Shown here piece after piece: positions 8,570-17,637 of a DNA stretch of 64,000 nucleotides (position 1 is its first letter; every line of letters begins with the position of its first letter). The stretch is from CAWHJB01 sp963698715 (GTDB taxonomy: Bacteria > Chloroflexota > Anaerolineae > Anaerolineales > UBA4823): assembly GCA_963698715.1 (NCBI GenBank), contig CAVORW010000001.1, forward strand, positions 496,001-560,000. Direction: 5' to 3'. Position numbers and translations under genes: made by a program. Below the pieces are notes generated by a model, which saw only the letters and a list, made by a program, of their open reading frames with translations, was not told the DNA's origin and did not search any database.

Positions 8570-10207
8570 ATGATAGAAGATTTTTCCCAATTTAACCTGC
8601 GCCCAGAGCTGGTGCAGGCCGTAACCGAACTCGGTTATACAACCCCAACCCCAATTCAATCGGTGGTCATTCCAGCATTATTGTCCGGCCAGGATGTGAT
8701 CGGCCAGGCACAGACTGGAACAGGAAAAACGGCGGCTTTCGCGCTGCCTATTTTGCATCATCTATCCGCTGGGCGAAAATCAGTTCAATGCCTGGTCCTT
8801 GCACCTACCCGAGAGCTGGCTATTCAGGTGGCTGAAGCATTTGAGCGCTACGGCCAAAATCAGCCGCTGCAGGTGACGGTTGTTTATGGGGGCCAGCCTT
8901 ATGGACCTCAGATCCGGCAGTTGAAAAAAGGCGCTCAGGTGGTCGTAGGTACCCCGGGCCGTCTGCTGGACTTGATCCGCAAGCAGGTGCTGGACTTAAG
9001 CACAGTCCGCCATCTGGTGCTGGATGAAGCCGATGAGATGCTCAGCATGGGTTTTATTGAAGACATCGAAACGATCTTAGCCGAAATCCCGGCAGATCGC
9101 CAAACTGCTTTATTCTCCGCCACCATCCCGGCCGAGATCCGTCGTTTAGCTGACCGGTATATGCACGATCCACAATCGATGACGATCGAAAACAAGCAGC
9201 GTACAGTGGCAACCACTGACCAGCGGTATTACCTGGTTCACGATAAAGATAAGCTGGCTGCCCTGACGCGGATCTTCCAGGTTGAAGAGGTCACCAGCGC
9301 CCTGATCTTTGCCCGAACCCGGGCCGGGACGGGCAGCCTTGCCAATGAGCTGACCTTGCGCGGCTATCCCGCCGAAGCCTTAAATGGTGATATGAACCAG
9401 GAAGCCAGGGAGCGGACCCTCAATCGCTTTCAGGATAACCGCATGAAGGTGCTGGTAGCCACCGATGTGGCTGCCCGTGGTTTGGATATCGATGACATTT
9501 CGCATGTCATCAATTACGATATCCCCGAATATTCGGAAGTCTATGTACACCGGATTGGGCGAACCGGCCGAGCTGGTAAAACCGGCACCGCCATCAGCCT
9601 GGTTACGCCTAAAGAACTGTGGCGCCTGCGGAAAATTGAAAAATATATTCGCCAAACAATACCACAGGCTGATTTACCATCCGTTGATGATATTCAGAAC
9701 CATCGCGAACAGAAGTTGATGGACCGGATGATCGTCTGGCTGAAGCGCGACCGGGCGTTGAAAGAGAAGGAGCTCGCAATCAGGCTGGTTGAAGCCGGTT
9801 ACGACCCGTTGGACATTGCCGCTTCCGCCTTAAAGCTTGCCCAGGCAGAAGAAAAACGCCGGCCCCTGGAGGCGATTAGCCAGGTGCAGGTTGAATCTTC
9901 TTTCAAGCGGCGGGAAGGACGCCGGTCTGTAAAGCGGTCCAAAGCCGGCCGGTCCACCCGCACCTCCCATGAAGAGGGCATGGTCCGTCTGATGGTGAAC
10001 GCCGGCAAGAGCCAGGGCGTACGCCCTCAGGATGTAGTCGGTACGATTGCCCGCTCGGCGGATATTCCAGGGCGCACAATCGGGGCCATATTTATTCAGG
10101 ATCAGCACACCCTGGTAGATGTGCCCACCCAATATGTAGATAAGGTGCTTGCCAAGACCGGGCGCTACCATATTCGCAAGAAAGCCATCTCGATCGAACG
10201 CGCCTGA
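8570..10207 (+). CDS. DEAD-box ATP-dependent RNA helicase, DeaD/CsdA type
   Basis: Complete DEAD-box RNA helicase of 545 aa. Motifs in order: FNL at the start and PTPIQ (Q motif), AQTGTGKT (Walker A, about 47-54), PTRELAIQ, TPGRLLD, LDEADEML (about 149-156), SAT, then helicase domain 2 with ATDVAARGLD and HRIGRTGRAG. A basic linker (about 440-465) leads to a C-terminal DbpA-like RNA-binding domain (about 470-540). This domain order is that of DeaD/CsdA helicases acting in ribosome assembly and cold adaptation. GGAG lies about 10 bases before the ATG. The long leader upstream may control it; a strong hairpin follows. Confidence 0.92.
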   Translation: MIEDFSQFNLRPELVQAVTELGYTTPTPIQSVVIPALLSGQDVIGQAQTGTGKTAAFALPILHHLSAGRKSVQCLVLAPTRELAIQVAEAFERYGQNQPLQVTVVYGGQPYGPQIRQLKKGAQVVVGTPGRLLDLIRKQVLDLSTVRHLVLDEADEMLSMGFIEDIETILAEIPADRQTALFSATIPAEIRRLADRYMHDPQSMTIENKQRTVATTDQRYYLVHDKDKLAALTRIFQVEEVTSALIFARTRAGTGSLANELTLRGYPAEALNGDMNQEARERTLNRFQDNRMKVLVATDVAARGLDIDDISHVINYDIPEYSEVYVHRIGRTGRAGKTGTAISLVTPKELWRLRKIEKYIRQTIPQADLPSVDDIQNHREQKLMDRMIVWLKRDRALKEKELAIRLVEAGYDPLDIAASALKLAQAEEKRRPLEAISQVQVESSFKRREGRRSVKRSKAGRSTRTSHEEGMVRLMVNAGKSQGVRPQDVVGTIARSADIPGRTIGAIFIQDQHTLVDVPTQYVDKVLAKTGRYHIRKKAISIERA

Positions 10208-10272
10208 TCAGCTCGATTTGGTATCCAGGTATAAACAGGTCTCTTTTTTCCCGTCCTGTGCGGGAGAAGGTA

Positions 10273-10316
10273 AAACTGAGCGTCTTTAGGGCCAACGCCC
10301 CGAAGACGCTCAGTTT
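10273..10316. terminator. Terminator hairpin between converging genes
   Basis: A perfect 14-bp stem (AAACTGAGCGTCTT at 10273-10286 with its complement at 10303-10316). The run after it is not rich in T, so termination efficiency is uncertain. It lies between the helicase (plus) and the phosphodiester-glycosidase-like gene (minus). Confidence 0.6.
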
Positions 10317-10350
10317 GTAAGGGATATCTCATTCTTGAAAATCGTCCCAA

Positions 10351-11778
10351 TTACTCCGCATACTCGCTCTGCCGACGAATTAACAAGATGATTACCAGTA
10401 TGATCAGGGCCACCGGCAAGATTGCCAGGGGTATCCAAAGGGCATCGCTAAGCTCCAGCCGTTCGGGTGCCGGGATCGGGGCGATGGTTTGATTGCCTTC
10501 GATCCATACATGAACCAGCCTGGCAATCTCGGTCTGTCCATCCGCTTTCCAGGTCTTAATTTGCTTGTTTAGCGTCTGACGTTTTTCAAGCAGGTCTTGG
10601 GGCAACACGACGATCTGGAATTCGATCGGATCGCCGGGAAAGGCAACTTCTCCGCGCTCCATCCATAACCGCACCGGATAAACGCCCTGGGAATTGAACT
10701 TTTCGCTCTTCCAGGTGAAGCGGGCGTTTTCTCCGGGAGCGACATTGCGCAAGATCGGCAGCGATTCTTCAACCCCCCAGGGGCTGCGGTCCACAACCAG
10801 GTGGTATTGTCCGGCGAACCAGGTCGCCGAACCGTTGTTCTGCAGTACGATGCGGGTGGTCAGCGCTTCTCCCAGCACCATGACCGGCCATTCGGGATTC
10901 TGAACTGGACTGGCCAAAAGAGTTGGTTCAATCCCGGAGCGCACCCCGATTGCCTGCGGGATGAGCCGGTCCGAGTCGATCATTGATTTTCCCTGGCACA
11001 ACAGCTGGGTGGATCCGCCTCCATCCAGCATCATCACTTTCTCAGCCCCAAACTCCCGCAGCACATTGGCCGCATCTACCTGGCGGGCTGTCATTGTATT
11101 GAAGATATAAACGACTTCGTACAACCTGTCCTGGTTTAAATCATCCACCCCGACAAAAGTGCGCGGCACGTACTGAGCACCCTTTTTGTTGGCCTCTTCT
11201 GCCAGGCCAGCCACAATATTGGGAGCGCTCGATCCGTACAGGCTTTTACGGGAGAGGGGTTGAATATCGGCATGGTCATCCCAGAGCTGCAGGACCAGTT
11301 TTAAATCCGGAAACTGGTCTATGCCATACCCATCGCTCACCACAGTTCCATTAACTTTAAGCGGGAAGGGCAAGCGGGTTGGATCTTCGAGCATATAAAA
11401 GAATTGGCCATTTGAAACACAAAAAGCGGTCGAATTAGCTGTTGAAAAGTTCTGCCAGTAGCCCTCCAGAGAATTGAAACCCAAACGCGGGTCGTCCCCG
11501 CCGTACACCCCTCTGCCAATCCGCGGTTCCCGAATTGCGGCATGCAGCAGTTCGATGCCGGCGCTCAGGCCAAGATCGATCACCTGGACGTAGTCGGGAT
11601 TTCCGCTTGGATATTCCTTTTGGAACAGCCAGACTCCGCTTGCTTCGGAGATGAGTTTGAATCCTGGCGGTACCTCCGGCTGCAACTGCTGGGCCAGTGC
11701 AGTTGGACTGGCGAGCAGGCACAAAGCGCTGATGATCGCTGCAATCCAGTAAAACCGGCGGAAATGCTCAGAGGTCAT
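10351..11778 (-). CDS. Secreted phosphodiester glycosidase (NAGPA-like) protein with Ig-like domain and membrane anchor
   Basis: 475-aa exported protein. A signal peptide (about 1-29) is followed by a phosphodiester-glycosidase/DUF2233-type domain recognised by its end motif KVMMLDGGGSTQLL with the GVRSG segment after it. Residues about 290-385 form an Ig-like module next to it (LQNNGSATWFAGQYHL), and a single hydrophobic helix near the C-terminus (about 445-468) with basic residues after it anchors the protein on the outside of the membrane. Probably removes a sugar from a phosphodiester on envelope polymers; the exact substrate is unknown. No ribosome site precedes the ATG; a TATAAT box lies exactly 6 nt upstream, suggesting a leaderless mRNA. 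Confidence 0.75.
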   Translation of the reverse strand: MTSEHFRRFYWIAAIISALCLLASPTALAQQLQPEVPPGFKLISEASGVWLFQKEYPSGNPDYVQVIDLGLSAGIELLHAAIREPRIGRGVYGGDDPRLGFNSLEGYWQNFSTANSTAFCVSNGQFFYMLEDPTRLPFPLKVNGTVVSDGYGIDQFPDLKLVLQLWDDHADIQPLSRKSLYGSSAPNIVAGLAEEANKKGAQYVPRTFVGVDDLNQDRLYEVVYIFNTMTARQVDAANVLREFGAEKVMMLDGGGSTQLLCQGKSMIDSDRLIPQAIGVRSGIEPTLLASPVQNPEWPVMVLGEALTTRIVLQNNGSATWFAGQYHLVVDRSPWGVEESLPILRNVAPGENARFTWKSEKFNSQGVYPVRLWMERGEVAFPGDPIEFQIVVLPQDLLEKRQTLNKQIKTWKADGQTEIARLVHVWIEGNQTIAPIPAPERLELSDALWIPLAILPVALIILVIILLIRRQSEYAE

Positions 11779-11784
11779 GCCTCA

Positions 11785-11790
11785 ATTATA
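11785..11790 (-). promoter_or_regulatory. -10 box for a leaderless transcript
   Basis: TATAAT on the minus strand, separated by 6 nt from the ATG at 11778. Transcription would start at or next to the A of the start codon. No good -35 is seen at 16-18 bp. Confidence 0.5.
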
Positions 11791-11980
11791 ACGAAAAGAG
11801 TTTAGACACATCCAATTTCGCCAGGATCTCGCTCAGGTGTCGCCGCCCGAGACGAGGGGTGGCGATGGACGAAAATAGTGACCACCGTTTGTTGGAGTAC
11901 TGCCGGTTATCCAACCAGGCTTTGGATCAAAGCTGAATCAAACGAGGAAGTTTGGCTGGCGACTTCATGATTTTGCTCGC

Positions 11981-12009
11981 TTGACTTGCATTTTTTTCTC
12001 CACTATACT
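11981..12009 (+). promoter_or_regulatory. Sigma70-type promoter of the lipid gene cluster
   Basis: TTGACT (11981-11986), a 17-bp spacer containing seven T in a row, and TATACT (12004-12009). This is the strongest promoter in the 5' half of the window and leads into the SCP2 gene at 12136 and the four genes behind it. The remaining bases of the 11779-12135 gap contain only a small GGGAG/CTCCC hairpin near 12040-12056. Confidence 0.7.
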
Positions 12010-12135
12010 AAATCAAGATTGTAGAATTTTATTCAATGGGAGCAAGGGCACTCCCCAAGAATTAGAAACCTATTCGGCGAAGAGGGGAACCGTGATTGCA
12101 GGCTTTCCCCTTACCAGGAAGAGGGAGGTGTCGGG

Positions 12136-12567
12136 GTGGGCGTATTTAAGGACAGTCAACAGTTTTATGCCACAGTGGGGGAGTTAATGGATCGGGCCAA
12201 AAAAGACCCTCAAGTAGGTCCAAAAATTGCCAAGTCTGGCCTGATCATTCAATTCAAGTATACGGATCCTGATGCCATGACGACCATCAACGCCAGAGAT
12301 AAACCGACCGAGGCTGGCTCCTTCGTGGACATCATTCACGGCCCATGCAGTCTTAAACCGGATGTGACGATGAGCATGAAGGCCGATATCTCGCATGCCT
12401 TCTGGCATGGCAAAGTCAATCTTCTAACCGCATTGGGCAAGAAGGATATTGTTGCCCAGGGGCCCATCCCTAAGATCATTAAGCTGCTGCCTGCGGTCCA
12501 GCCGCTTTACAAAGTCTATCCACAACTGCTGCGCGAGAAAGGCTTTGGTGACCTGGTATTGCGATAA
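12136..12567 (+). CDS. SCP2 sterol-carrier domain protein (first copy)
   Basis: 143-aa protein with an SCP2 lipid-transfer fold: a helical N-terminus (FYATVGELMDRAKKDP), the strand-rich middle (SGLIIQFKYTDPDAM, PDVTMSMKADISHAFW) and the helical end (LTALGKKDIVAQGP). SCP2 domains bind fatty acyl chains or other lipids in a hydrophobic tunnel. Start GTG 12136 is preceded by GAGGGAGG (12121-12128). It is the first gene after the promoter at 11981 and 20 bases before the acyl-reductase-like gene, and a second SCP2 gene closes the same gene row, so it probably presents acyl substrates to the enzymes encoded there. Confidence 0.8.
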   Translation: MGVFKDSQQFYATVGELMDRAKKDPQVGPKIAKSGLIIQFKYTDPDAMTTINARDKPTEAGSFVDIIHGPCSLKPDVTMSMKADISHAFWHGKVNLLTALGKKDIVAQGPIPKIIKLLPAVQPLYKVYPQLLREKGFGDLVLR

Positions 12568-12587
12568 AACGGAGCGAGGGATGTGAT

Positions 12588-14786
12588 ATGAAGAAGATCT
12601 TGTCGATTCATATCAATGAAGGTGATGAAACATTTGTCACCGCGTTTATGGATGAAGAGATCCAGATCCGCTGGATTGGTTGTGGTGGAGATCCGGAGCA
12701 GGCCCGAGCCCTGATTGCTGAGAATGACGGCAAAGTGGATGCAATTGGCCTGGATGCGCTCCCAGACCGCCTGGCATTGGGCCAAAGCCGGCGGGAACAT
12801 GCCATCGGTAAGAGCTTAAAAAATGCTGCCCGAATTACTCCGGTAGTCAATGGCAGCGGTATCCGGAATGCCATCGAACGCTGGGGTGTGATCCTGGCTG
12901 ACCAGGCTCAACCCGGAATATTCAGCCAAAAACGAATTCTATTGGTGCCCGGCCTCAATCACAACGGGTTGGCCCATGGCCTGGCGCGCTATAGTAAGCG
13001 CATTCGCTACGCAGACCCGGTGGTGTATTTTGCCATGCCGGATTTCCCCGGTGTGGGCGCGCGCATGACTCTTGAGCAGGTCGCTGGTCGTACCCTGGAG
13101 CAGCTGGTCGAGGCACCGTTCCGGCGCATAACTCCCCAACCCGGCCAGCCGGGTACGGCTCGCAGCCCAGATCCATTCAAGTGGGCAGATGTGCTGGCAG
13201 GTGATATTGGCGCTATCCGCCGTTATGCTCCATCCGAATTGCGCCACAAGATTGTTGTGGTGAATGCTTCCAGTGAAGAGGATCTGCAAGATTTAAGCGC
13301 CAGGGGGGTATCGATTGCCATCACCTTAATCCCTGATCTGAACCACAGCGGCGCCCGGCGAGGTCTTAAAGAAGGTACGGTTGAAGCTATTCTGGCGTCT
13401 TTGCGCCCTGTTCGTGAAGCGCCTTTGACTGAAGATACCTATTTGGATATGCTGGCTGATCTGCACTGGGTCCCAGATATCCGTTATTTGCAGCCCGAAG
13501 AAGCTGGGATCAACAACTTCGCTTTTGTGATTCACCCCCTGGAAGTTTCCTTTATTCATCAACATCGCTGGTTTCGCTGGACGCGGTTTTTGCCGGACTC
13601 TTTGGTTGAAACAGTAGCTGCCTGGATACCGCCAATCTATCTCTCAAAGATTAAAGGCGGGCTCTCACCCACCAGCGGGCAGCGGATTGAAGGGCACCTG
13701 ATTTCCTTAGGGGCGACACCCCGGCAGATGATGCGCCACAGCGAGCGATTTACCTATCTGCGTCTCAACCAGGCAGCCAAAATGGCGGAGCGTCGCGGCG
13801 CTCGGATTATGGGACTGGGTGCCTTCACAAGTGTGGTTGGGGATGCCGGCATCACTGTCGCCCACGAGGCCAGCATTGCGATCACCAGCGGAAACAGCCT
13901 GACCGTCGCTGCAACCCTGGAAGCGGCCAAACAAGCGGTTCTCAAGATGGGCGCTACCGACCTCACCCAAGGGAAGGTCATGGTGATCGGGGCAACCGGC
14001 TCGATTGGCTCGGTATGTGCCCGGCTGCTGGCCCAGGCAATTTTTAATGTAGTCCTTATTTCAATCGAACCCGAGAAACTCATCGATCTTAAGCGCAGAA
14101 TCCTGGAGGAAACTCCTGGGGCCAGGGTGACGATTGCCACCCGGCCAGATGATTTGGTCCAGGACTGTGATCTGATTGTTACGGCCACCTCTGCTTTTGG
14201 CCAGCGCATTCTCGACATCACCCAATGCAAGCCTGGCGCTGTCATCTGCGACGTGGCTCGCCCGCCGGATATCAACCCTGCTGAAGCGGATTTACGGCCG
14301 GATGTGCTGGTGATCGAGAGCGGGGAAGTGCTCATCCCTGGCGAGATTGATTTTGGTTATGATATTGGCCTGCCACCCAAAACTGCATATGCTTGTCTGG
14401 CGGAGACCGCCTTGCTGGCGATGGAAGGACGTTTCGAAGATTACACCCTGGGGAGGAATATCTCCATCGAAAGGGTTAAAGAAATTTACAACTTGTTCAA
14501 GAAGCATGAATTCCAGCTGGCAGGTTTGCGCTCTTTCGGAAAATACATTCAGGACGAAGATTTGGCCAGCAAGCAAGAACTGGCTGCGCGGTTCCGGTCT
14601 GATCCGGATATGTTCGCCCGCTTCCGCCAGGAAGCCGTTTCCCGGTTAGCAGAGATACCGGTTGCGGCTAAGGGCGTCCAGGCCAGCAACCGGGAGGCCA
14701 GAAAGTGGGTCTGGCTGGCAGCAGGATTGGGGCTGTTGGGTTGGCTGATTTCGAGAAAAAAACGATCCAACCTGGTACAGGAGTGA
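12588..14786 (+). CDS. Long-chain acyl-ACP reductase (AAR)-like protein with an extra N-terminal domain
   Basis: 732-aa protein. From about residue 305 it follows cyanobacterial acyl-ACP reductase: FAFVIHPL, SGQRIEGHLISLG, MGLGAFTSVVGD, TSGNSLTVAATLEA, a nucleotide-binding VIGATGSIGS (G468-G474), and YACLAETALLAMEGRFEDYTLGRNIS. Cys603 in YACLAE lines up with the cysteine that carries the acyl thioester in cyanobacterial AAR. Expected reaction: NADPH-dependent reduction of acyl-ACP or acyl-CoA to fatty aldehyde. The first ~300 residues are unrecognised (RILLVPGLNHNGLAHGLARY and related segments), and the C-terminus ends in a hydrophobic helix with a basic tail (about 705-732), so it is probably membrane-bound. 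Cyanobacterial AAR is only about 340 aa. No aldehyde-deformylating oxygenase gene is nearby. Confidence 0.75.
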   Translation: MKKILSIHINEGDETFVTAFMDEEIQIRWIGCGGDPEQARALIAENDGKVDAIGLDALPDRLALGQSRREHAIGKSLKNAARITPVVNGSGIRNAIERWGVILADQAQPGIFSQKRILLVPGLNHNGLAHGLARYSKRIRYADPVVYFAMPDFPGVGARMTLEQVAGRTLEQLVEAPFRRITPQPGQPGTARSPDPFKWADVLAGDIGAIRRYAPSELRHKIVVVNASSEEDLQDLSARGVSIAITLIPDLNHSGARRGLKEGTVEAILASLRPVREAPLTEDTYLDMLADLHWVPDIRYLQPEEAGINNFAFVIHPLEVSFIHQHRWFRWTRFLPDSLVETVAAWIPPIYLSKIKGGLSPTSGQRIEGHLISLGATPRQMMRHSERFTYLRLNQAAKMAERRGARIMGLGAFTSVVGDAGITVAHEASIAITSGNSLTVAATLEAAKQAVLKMGATDLTQGKVMVIGATGSIGSVCARLLAQAIFNVVLISIEPEKLIDLKRRILEETPGARVTIATRPDDLVQDCDLIVTATSAFGQRILDITQCKPGAVICDVARPPDINPAEADLRPDVLVIESGEVLIPGEIDFGYDIGLPPKTAYACLAETALLAMEGRFEDYTLGRNISIERVKEIYNLFKKHEFQLAGLRSFGKYIQDEDLASKQELAARFRSDPDMFARFRQEAVSRLAEIPVAAKGVQASNREARKWVWLAAGLGLLGWLISRKKRSNLVQE

Positions 14787-14789
14787 AGC

Positions 14790-15908
14790 ATGACGGATAA
14801 AAAAGTCGTTTTGGTAACCGGCGTAGCTGGATATTGGGGCAGGCAGGTTGCCAACCAGTTGATCGCCAGTGCGAGTTCACAGCCCCAAGATGCTTTACCT
14901 GGCGGGCTAAACGCTCACGTCATTGGCGTTGACATCGAGCCACCCGAGCCTGAGATCGAAGGGCTGGATTTCATCCAGGCAGATGTTCGCAACCCACTGT
15001 TGATTGAGCTGCTCCGAACGGAATCGGTGGATACCGTTTGTCACCTTGCTTTTACAGAGAGCATCCGGCCCACGGAAAGCTCCTTTGATATGAACGTTAT
15101 GGGCACCATGAAGGTCTTAGGGGCCAGCGCTGAAGCCGGGGTCGGTAAGGTAATCCTCAAATCAAGCACTTCAGTCTATGGCGCCAGGCCAACCAACCCT
15201 GCTTTTTTGACTGAAGAGCATTCACTGAATGGCAGCCGGGTTTATGGTACAACCCGCGACAGAGTGGAGATTGAAGCGTTTTGTAACGGATTCCGGCGCC
15301 AGGTGCCGGAAATGACCCAGACAGTCTTGCGCTTTCCCAGCATTGTTGGTCCAAACGTGGATACTCCCATGACCAGATTCTTGAAACAACCCTGGACACC
15401 GACTTTGCTCGGATTTGATCCCCTCATGCAGGTCATTCACGAGCAAGATGTCGCCGCCGCCCTGGTTCACGCGATTGCAGAGGATGCCCCTGGGGTGTAC
15501 AACGTGGCTGCCGAAGGGGTACTGCCGCTTGCCAGGTTAATGGCATTGGCTGGTAAATTCCCAATCCCGGTGTTTCATCTGTTTGCGTATTGGGGGGCAG
15601 GCGCATTGGCGGGATCGGGATCGCAGCTGTCTCGGTATATCCCGATTGAGCTGGATTACATTCGTTATCCATGGGTGGCAGACTTGACCCGCATGCGGTC
15701 AGAGCTTGGTTTTGTGCCGCGTTACACTGCCGAAGAAGTCCTGAGAGAATTTGCCGGTCATCAGCGGTTGAGCCGTTATATGCCTGAATCAGCCGCATTG
15801 GCATATGACGAAGATCGACTAAGAGATACGCTCGAACGCCGCCGCCGGGTGCGATCCCGCCAGGAGGCTCGAGCTCGGAGTGATGATGGAGCTCACAATG
15901 ACGAATGA
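14790..15908 (+). CDS. NAD(P)-dependent epimerase/dehydratase (extended SDR)
   Basis: 372-aa extended short-chain dehydrogenase. The Rossmann motif TGVAGYWG is at residues 10-17, followed by DIEPPEP (cofactor-binding acid) and DTVCHLAF. The catalytic block has SSTSVYG, then VYGTTRD: the Tyr of YxxxK is present but Lys is replaced by Arg. This may lower or change activity, or be normal for its subfamily. Substrate unknown; placed 3 bases after the acyl-reductase-like gene and overlapping the acyltransferase gene by 11 bases, it is likely to act on a lipid intermediate, for example aldehyde or 3-oxoacyl reduction. Confidence 0.8.
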   Translation: MTDKKVVLVTGVAGYWGRQVANQLIASASSQPQDALPGGLNAHVIGVDIEPPEPEIEGLDFIQADVRNPLLIELLRTESVDTVCHLAFTESIRPTESSFDMNVMGTMKVLGASAEAGVGKVILKSSTSVYGARPTNPAFLTEEHSLNGSRVYGTTRDRVEIEAFCNGFRRQVPEMTQTVLRFPSIVGPNVDTPMTRFLKQPWTPTLLGFDPLMQVIHEQDVAAALVHAIAEDAPGVYNVAAEGVLPLARLMALAGKFPIPVFHLFAYWGAGALAGSGSQLSRYIPIELDYIRYPWVADLTRMRSELGFVPRYTAEEVLREFAGHQRLSRYMPESAALAYDEDRLRDTLERRRRVRSRQEARARSDDGAHNDE

Positions 15909-17100
15909 AGATCAGATCTACTGGGATGGGAACGAGACTGATGAGCTAACCGGGCAGTCCAAACCGGAAAGCTCTTTACTATCCGATGGGATCGAAGAGA
16001 GCCCGGCTGGCACCTTGTTGGATGACTCGGATGAATCCGCCCGCCAGCAGTTTGCCGATGAATTGGATGATCTGATCGACCAGGTTAAGTCCGCCAATCC
16101 GGAATATAACCCGCCGCCTTTTTCTCCCAAGGGACTGATGGAACTGCTGCAAAAAAATATTGGAATGTTTTCGCCGAAAGTGTCTCTCAAACTGTTGGAA
16201 AGACTGCGGACTACGATTGGAGAAGACCTGTTCGACCTGGACACCTGGCGCGGTGTCTGGTATGTCGTCAACTACTCCCTGGAATCCCAGGCCGATTTGA
16301 TCAAACGGCGCATGTCCGGAGAGTATGAGACGGATGAATGGGGCTTTGATCAGGAGATCCTGGATACCGTCAAGCCTTTCTTTGACTTTATGTACGACAA
16401 ATACTGGCGGGTGGAGACTTCCGGGTTGGAGCATATTCCAGATGAAGGCCGGGCGCTTATGGTGGCTAACCATTCGGGTCAGCTACCTTGGGATGGCGCC
16501 ATGGTCGGACTGGCAGTACTGAACGAACACCCGGCCCAGCGTCTCGTCCGGACCCTGTATGCGGATTGGTTCCCCACCTTACCGTTCTTTTCAACCTTAT
16601 TTGTGAAAGCCGGGCAAACCCTGGCGACAGAGGAGAACGGCATTCGCCTGTTGGAGCAAGAACAGCTGGTCGCTGTTTATCCTGAAGGCTACAAAGGGGT
16701 AGGTAAGCTCTTCAAAGATCGCTACCGCCTGGCGCGCTTTGGCCGGGGCGGCTTCATCCGCATGGCTTTACAAACCCAGGCTTCGATCATCCCGGTGTCC
16801 GTGGTCGGCGCAGAGGAAACCTATATATCGCTGACCCAGGCCCCTGCTATTGCCCGCATGATCCATTTCCCCTATTTCCCTATCTCGCCTACCTGGCCCT
16901 GGTTTGGATTGCTGGGTTTTGTCCCGCTGCCGACCAAATGGTATATTGATTTTGGCGAGCCCATCGCGATGGATGGATATGGACCCGGGGCAGCAGAAAA
17001 TGCGATGCTGGTTTCGCAGCTGGCTGATCAGGTGCGAAATGAGGTGCAACAAATGATCTACAAACGTCTGGCCGAGCGCAAGTCAATTTTCTTCGGTTAG
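15898..17100 (+). CDS. Lysophospholipid acyltransferase-family (PlsC/DGAT-like) protein
   Basis: 400-aa LPLAT-superfamily acyltransferase. The catalytic block NHSGQLPWDGAM (His with the downstream Asp) lies near residue 190 and the VYPEG motif near residue 260; the GRGGFIRMAL segment and IIPVSVVGAEETY follow. The wider His-to-Asp spacing and a ~130-residue N-terminal extension resemble the MGAT/DGAT-like branch more than classical PlsC, so the acceptor may be a diacylglycerol or a fatty alcohol. Start ATG 15898 is preceded by ATGGAG; a start at 15880 is possible. It overlaps the SDR gene, which points to translational coupling in the lipid operon. Confidence 0.82.
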   Translation: MTNEDQIYWDGNETDELTGQSKPESSLLSDGIEESPAGTLLDDSDESARQQFADELDDLIDQVKSANPEYNPPPFSPKGLMELLQKNIGMFSPKVSLKLLERLRTTIGEDLFDLDTWRGVWYVVNYSLESQADLIKRRMSGEYETDEWGFDQEILDTVKPFFDFMYDKYWRVETSGLEHIPDEGRALMVANHSGQLPWDGAMVGLAVLNEHPAQRLVRTLYADWFPTLPFFSTLFVKAGQTLATEENGIRLLEQEQLVAVYPEGYKGVGKLFKDRYRLARFGRGGFIRMALQTQASIIPVSVVGAEETYISLTQAPAIARMIHFPYFPISPTWPWFGLLGFVPLPTKWYIDFGEPIAMDGYGPGAAENAMLVSQLADQVRNEVQQMIYKRLAERKSIFFG

Positions 17101-17176
17101 GCTGGCTTTACCGATAAATTTTCGAAAAATATTCTGTTTTAAACCTAACCGGTCATCGACTTAATAAAGACAATTC

Positions 17177-17602
17177 ATGCCTTACTACGCCAATGCTGAC
17201 CAATTGATCCGGATCTTGAAAAGGTTGTTCGACCGCATGCAGGTAGAAGAGCCGGCAGCCACCCAGGACGTTTCAAACGCCCGGCTGATTATCCGGCTGA
17301 ATCTGAGTGCCCCTCTGGCGCAAGTCACGATCAATGGCCGGCACAGTCCGGCCCGGGTCACTTTTGGCGCTGGTGCTCTACGCCCAGACCTGGATATCAA
17401 TTTGTCTGCTGATACTTTGCACGATATCTTGTTGGCCAAACTGCCCTTAAAAAAAGCTTTGGCCAGCGGGCAAATGAAAGTGCGCGGGCCAATTTTTAAA
17501 ACAGTGGCTTTGGAAAAAATATTTCGCAAGGGACAGAAACTATATCCCGAGGTTTTTCGCGAGCAGGCCGCCAGTGGCCAGGAGCCAGGTTTAGCCGGAT
17601 AG
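17177..17602 (+). CDS. SCP2 sterol-carrier domain protein (second copy)
   Basis: 141-aa SCP2-type lipid-binding protein: ANADQLIRILKRLFDRM, then ARLIIRLNLSAPLAQVTI, LRPDLDINLSADTLHDILL and LKKALASGQMKVRGP. The sequence is diverged from the copy at 12136, which makes a recent duplication unlikely. It closes the row of five genes on the plus strand and is met tail-to-tail by the patatin gene. Likely a carrier of acyl chains for the reductase and acyltransferase encoded upstream. Confidence 0.78.
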   Translation: MPYYANADQLIRILKRLFDRMQVEEPAATQDVSNARLIIRLNLSAPLAQVTINGRHSPARVTFGAGALRPDLDINLSADTLHDILLAKLPLKKALASGQMKVRGPIFKTVALEKIFRKGQKLYPEVFREQAASGQEPGLAG

Positions 17603-17637
17603 TAGCGCCTTCATCCGGGCCAGCAGTTCAGGCAGCC

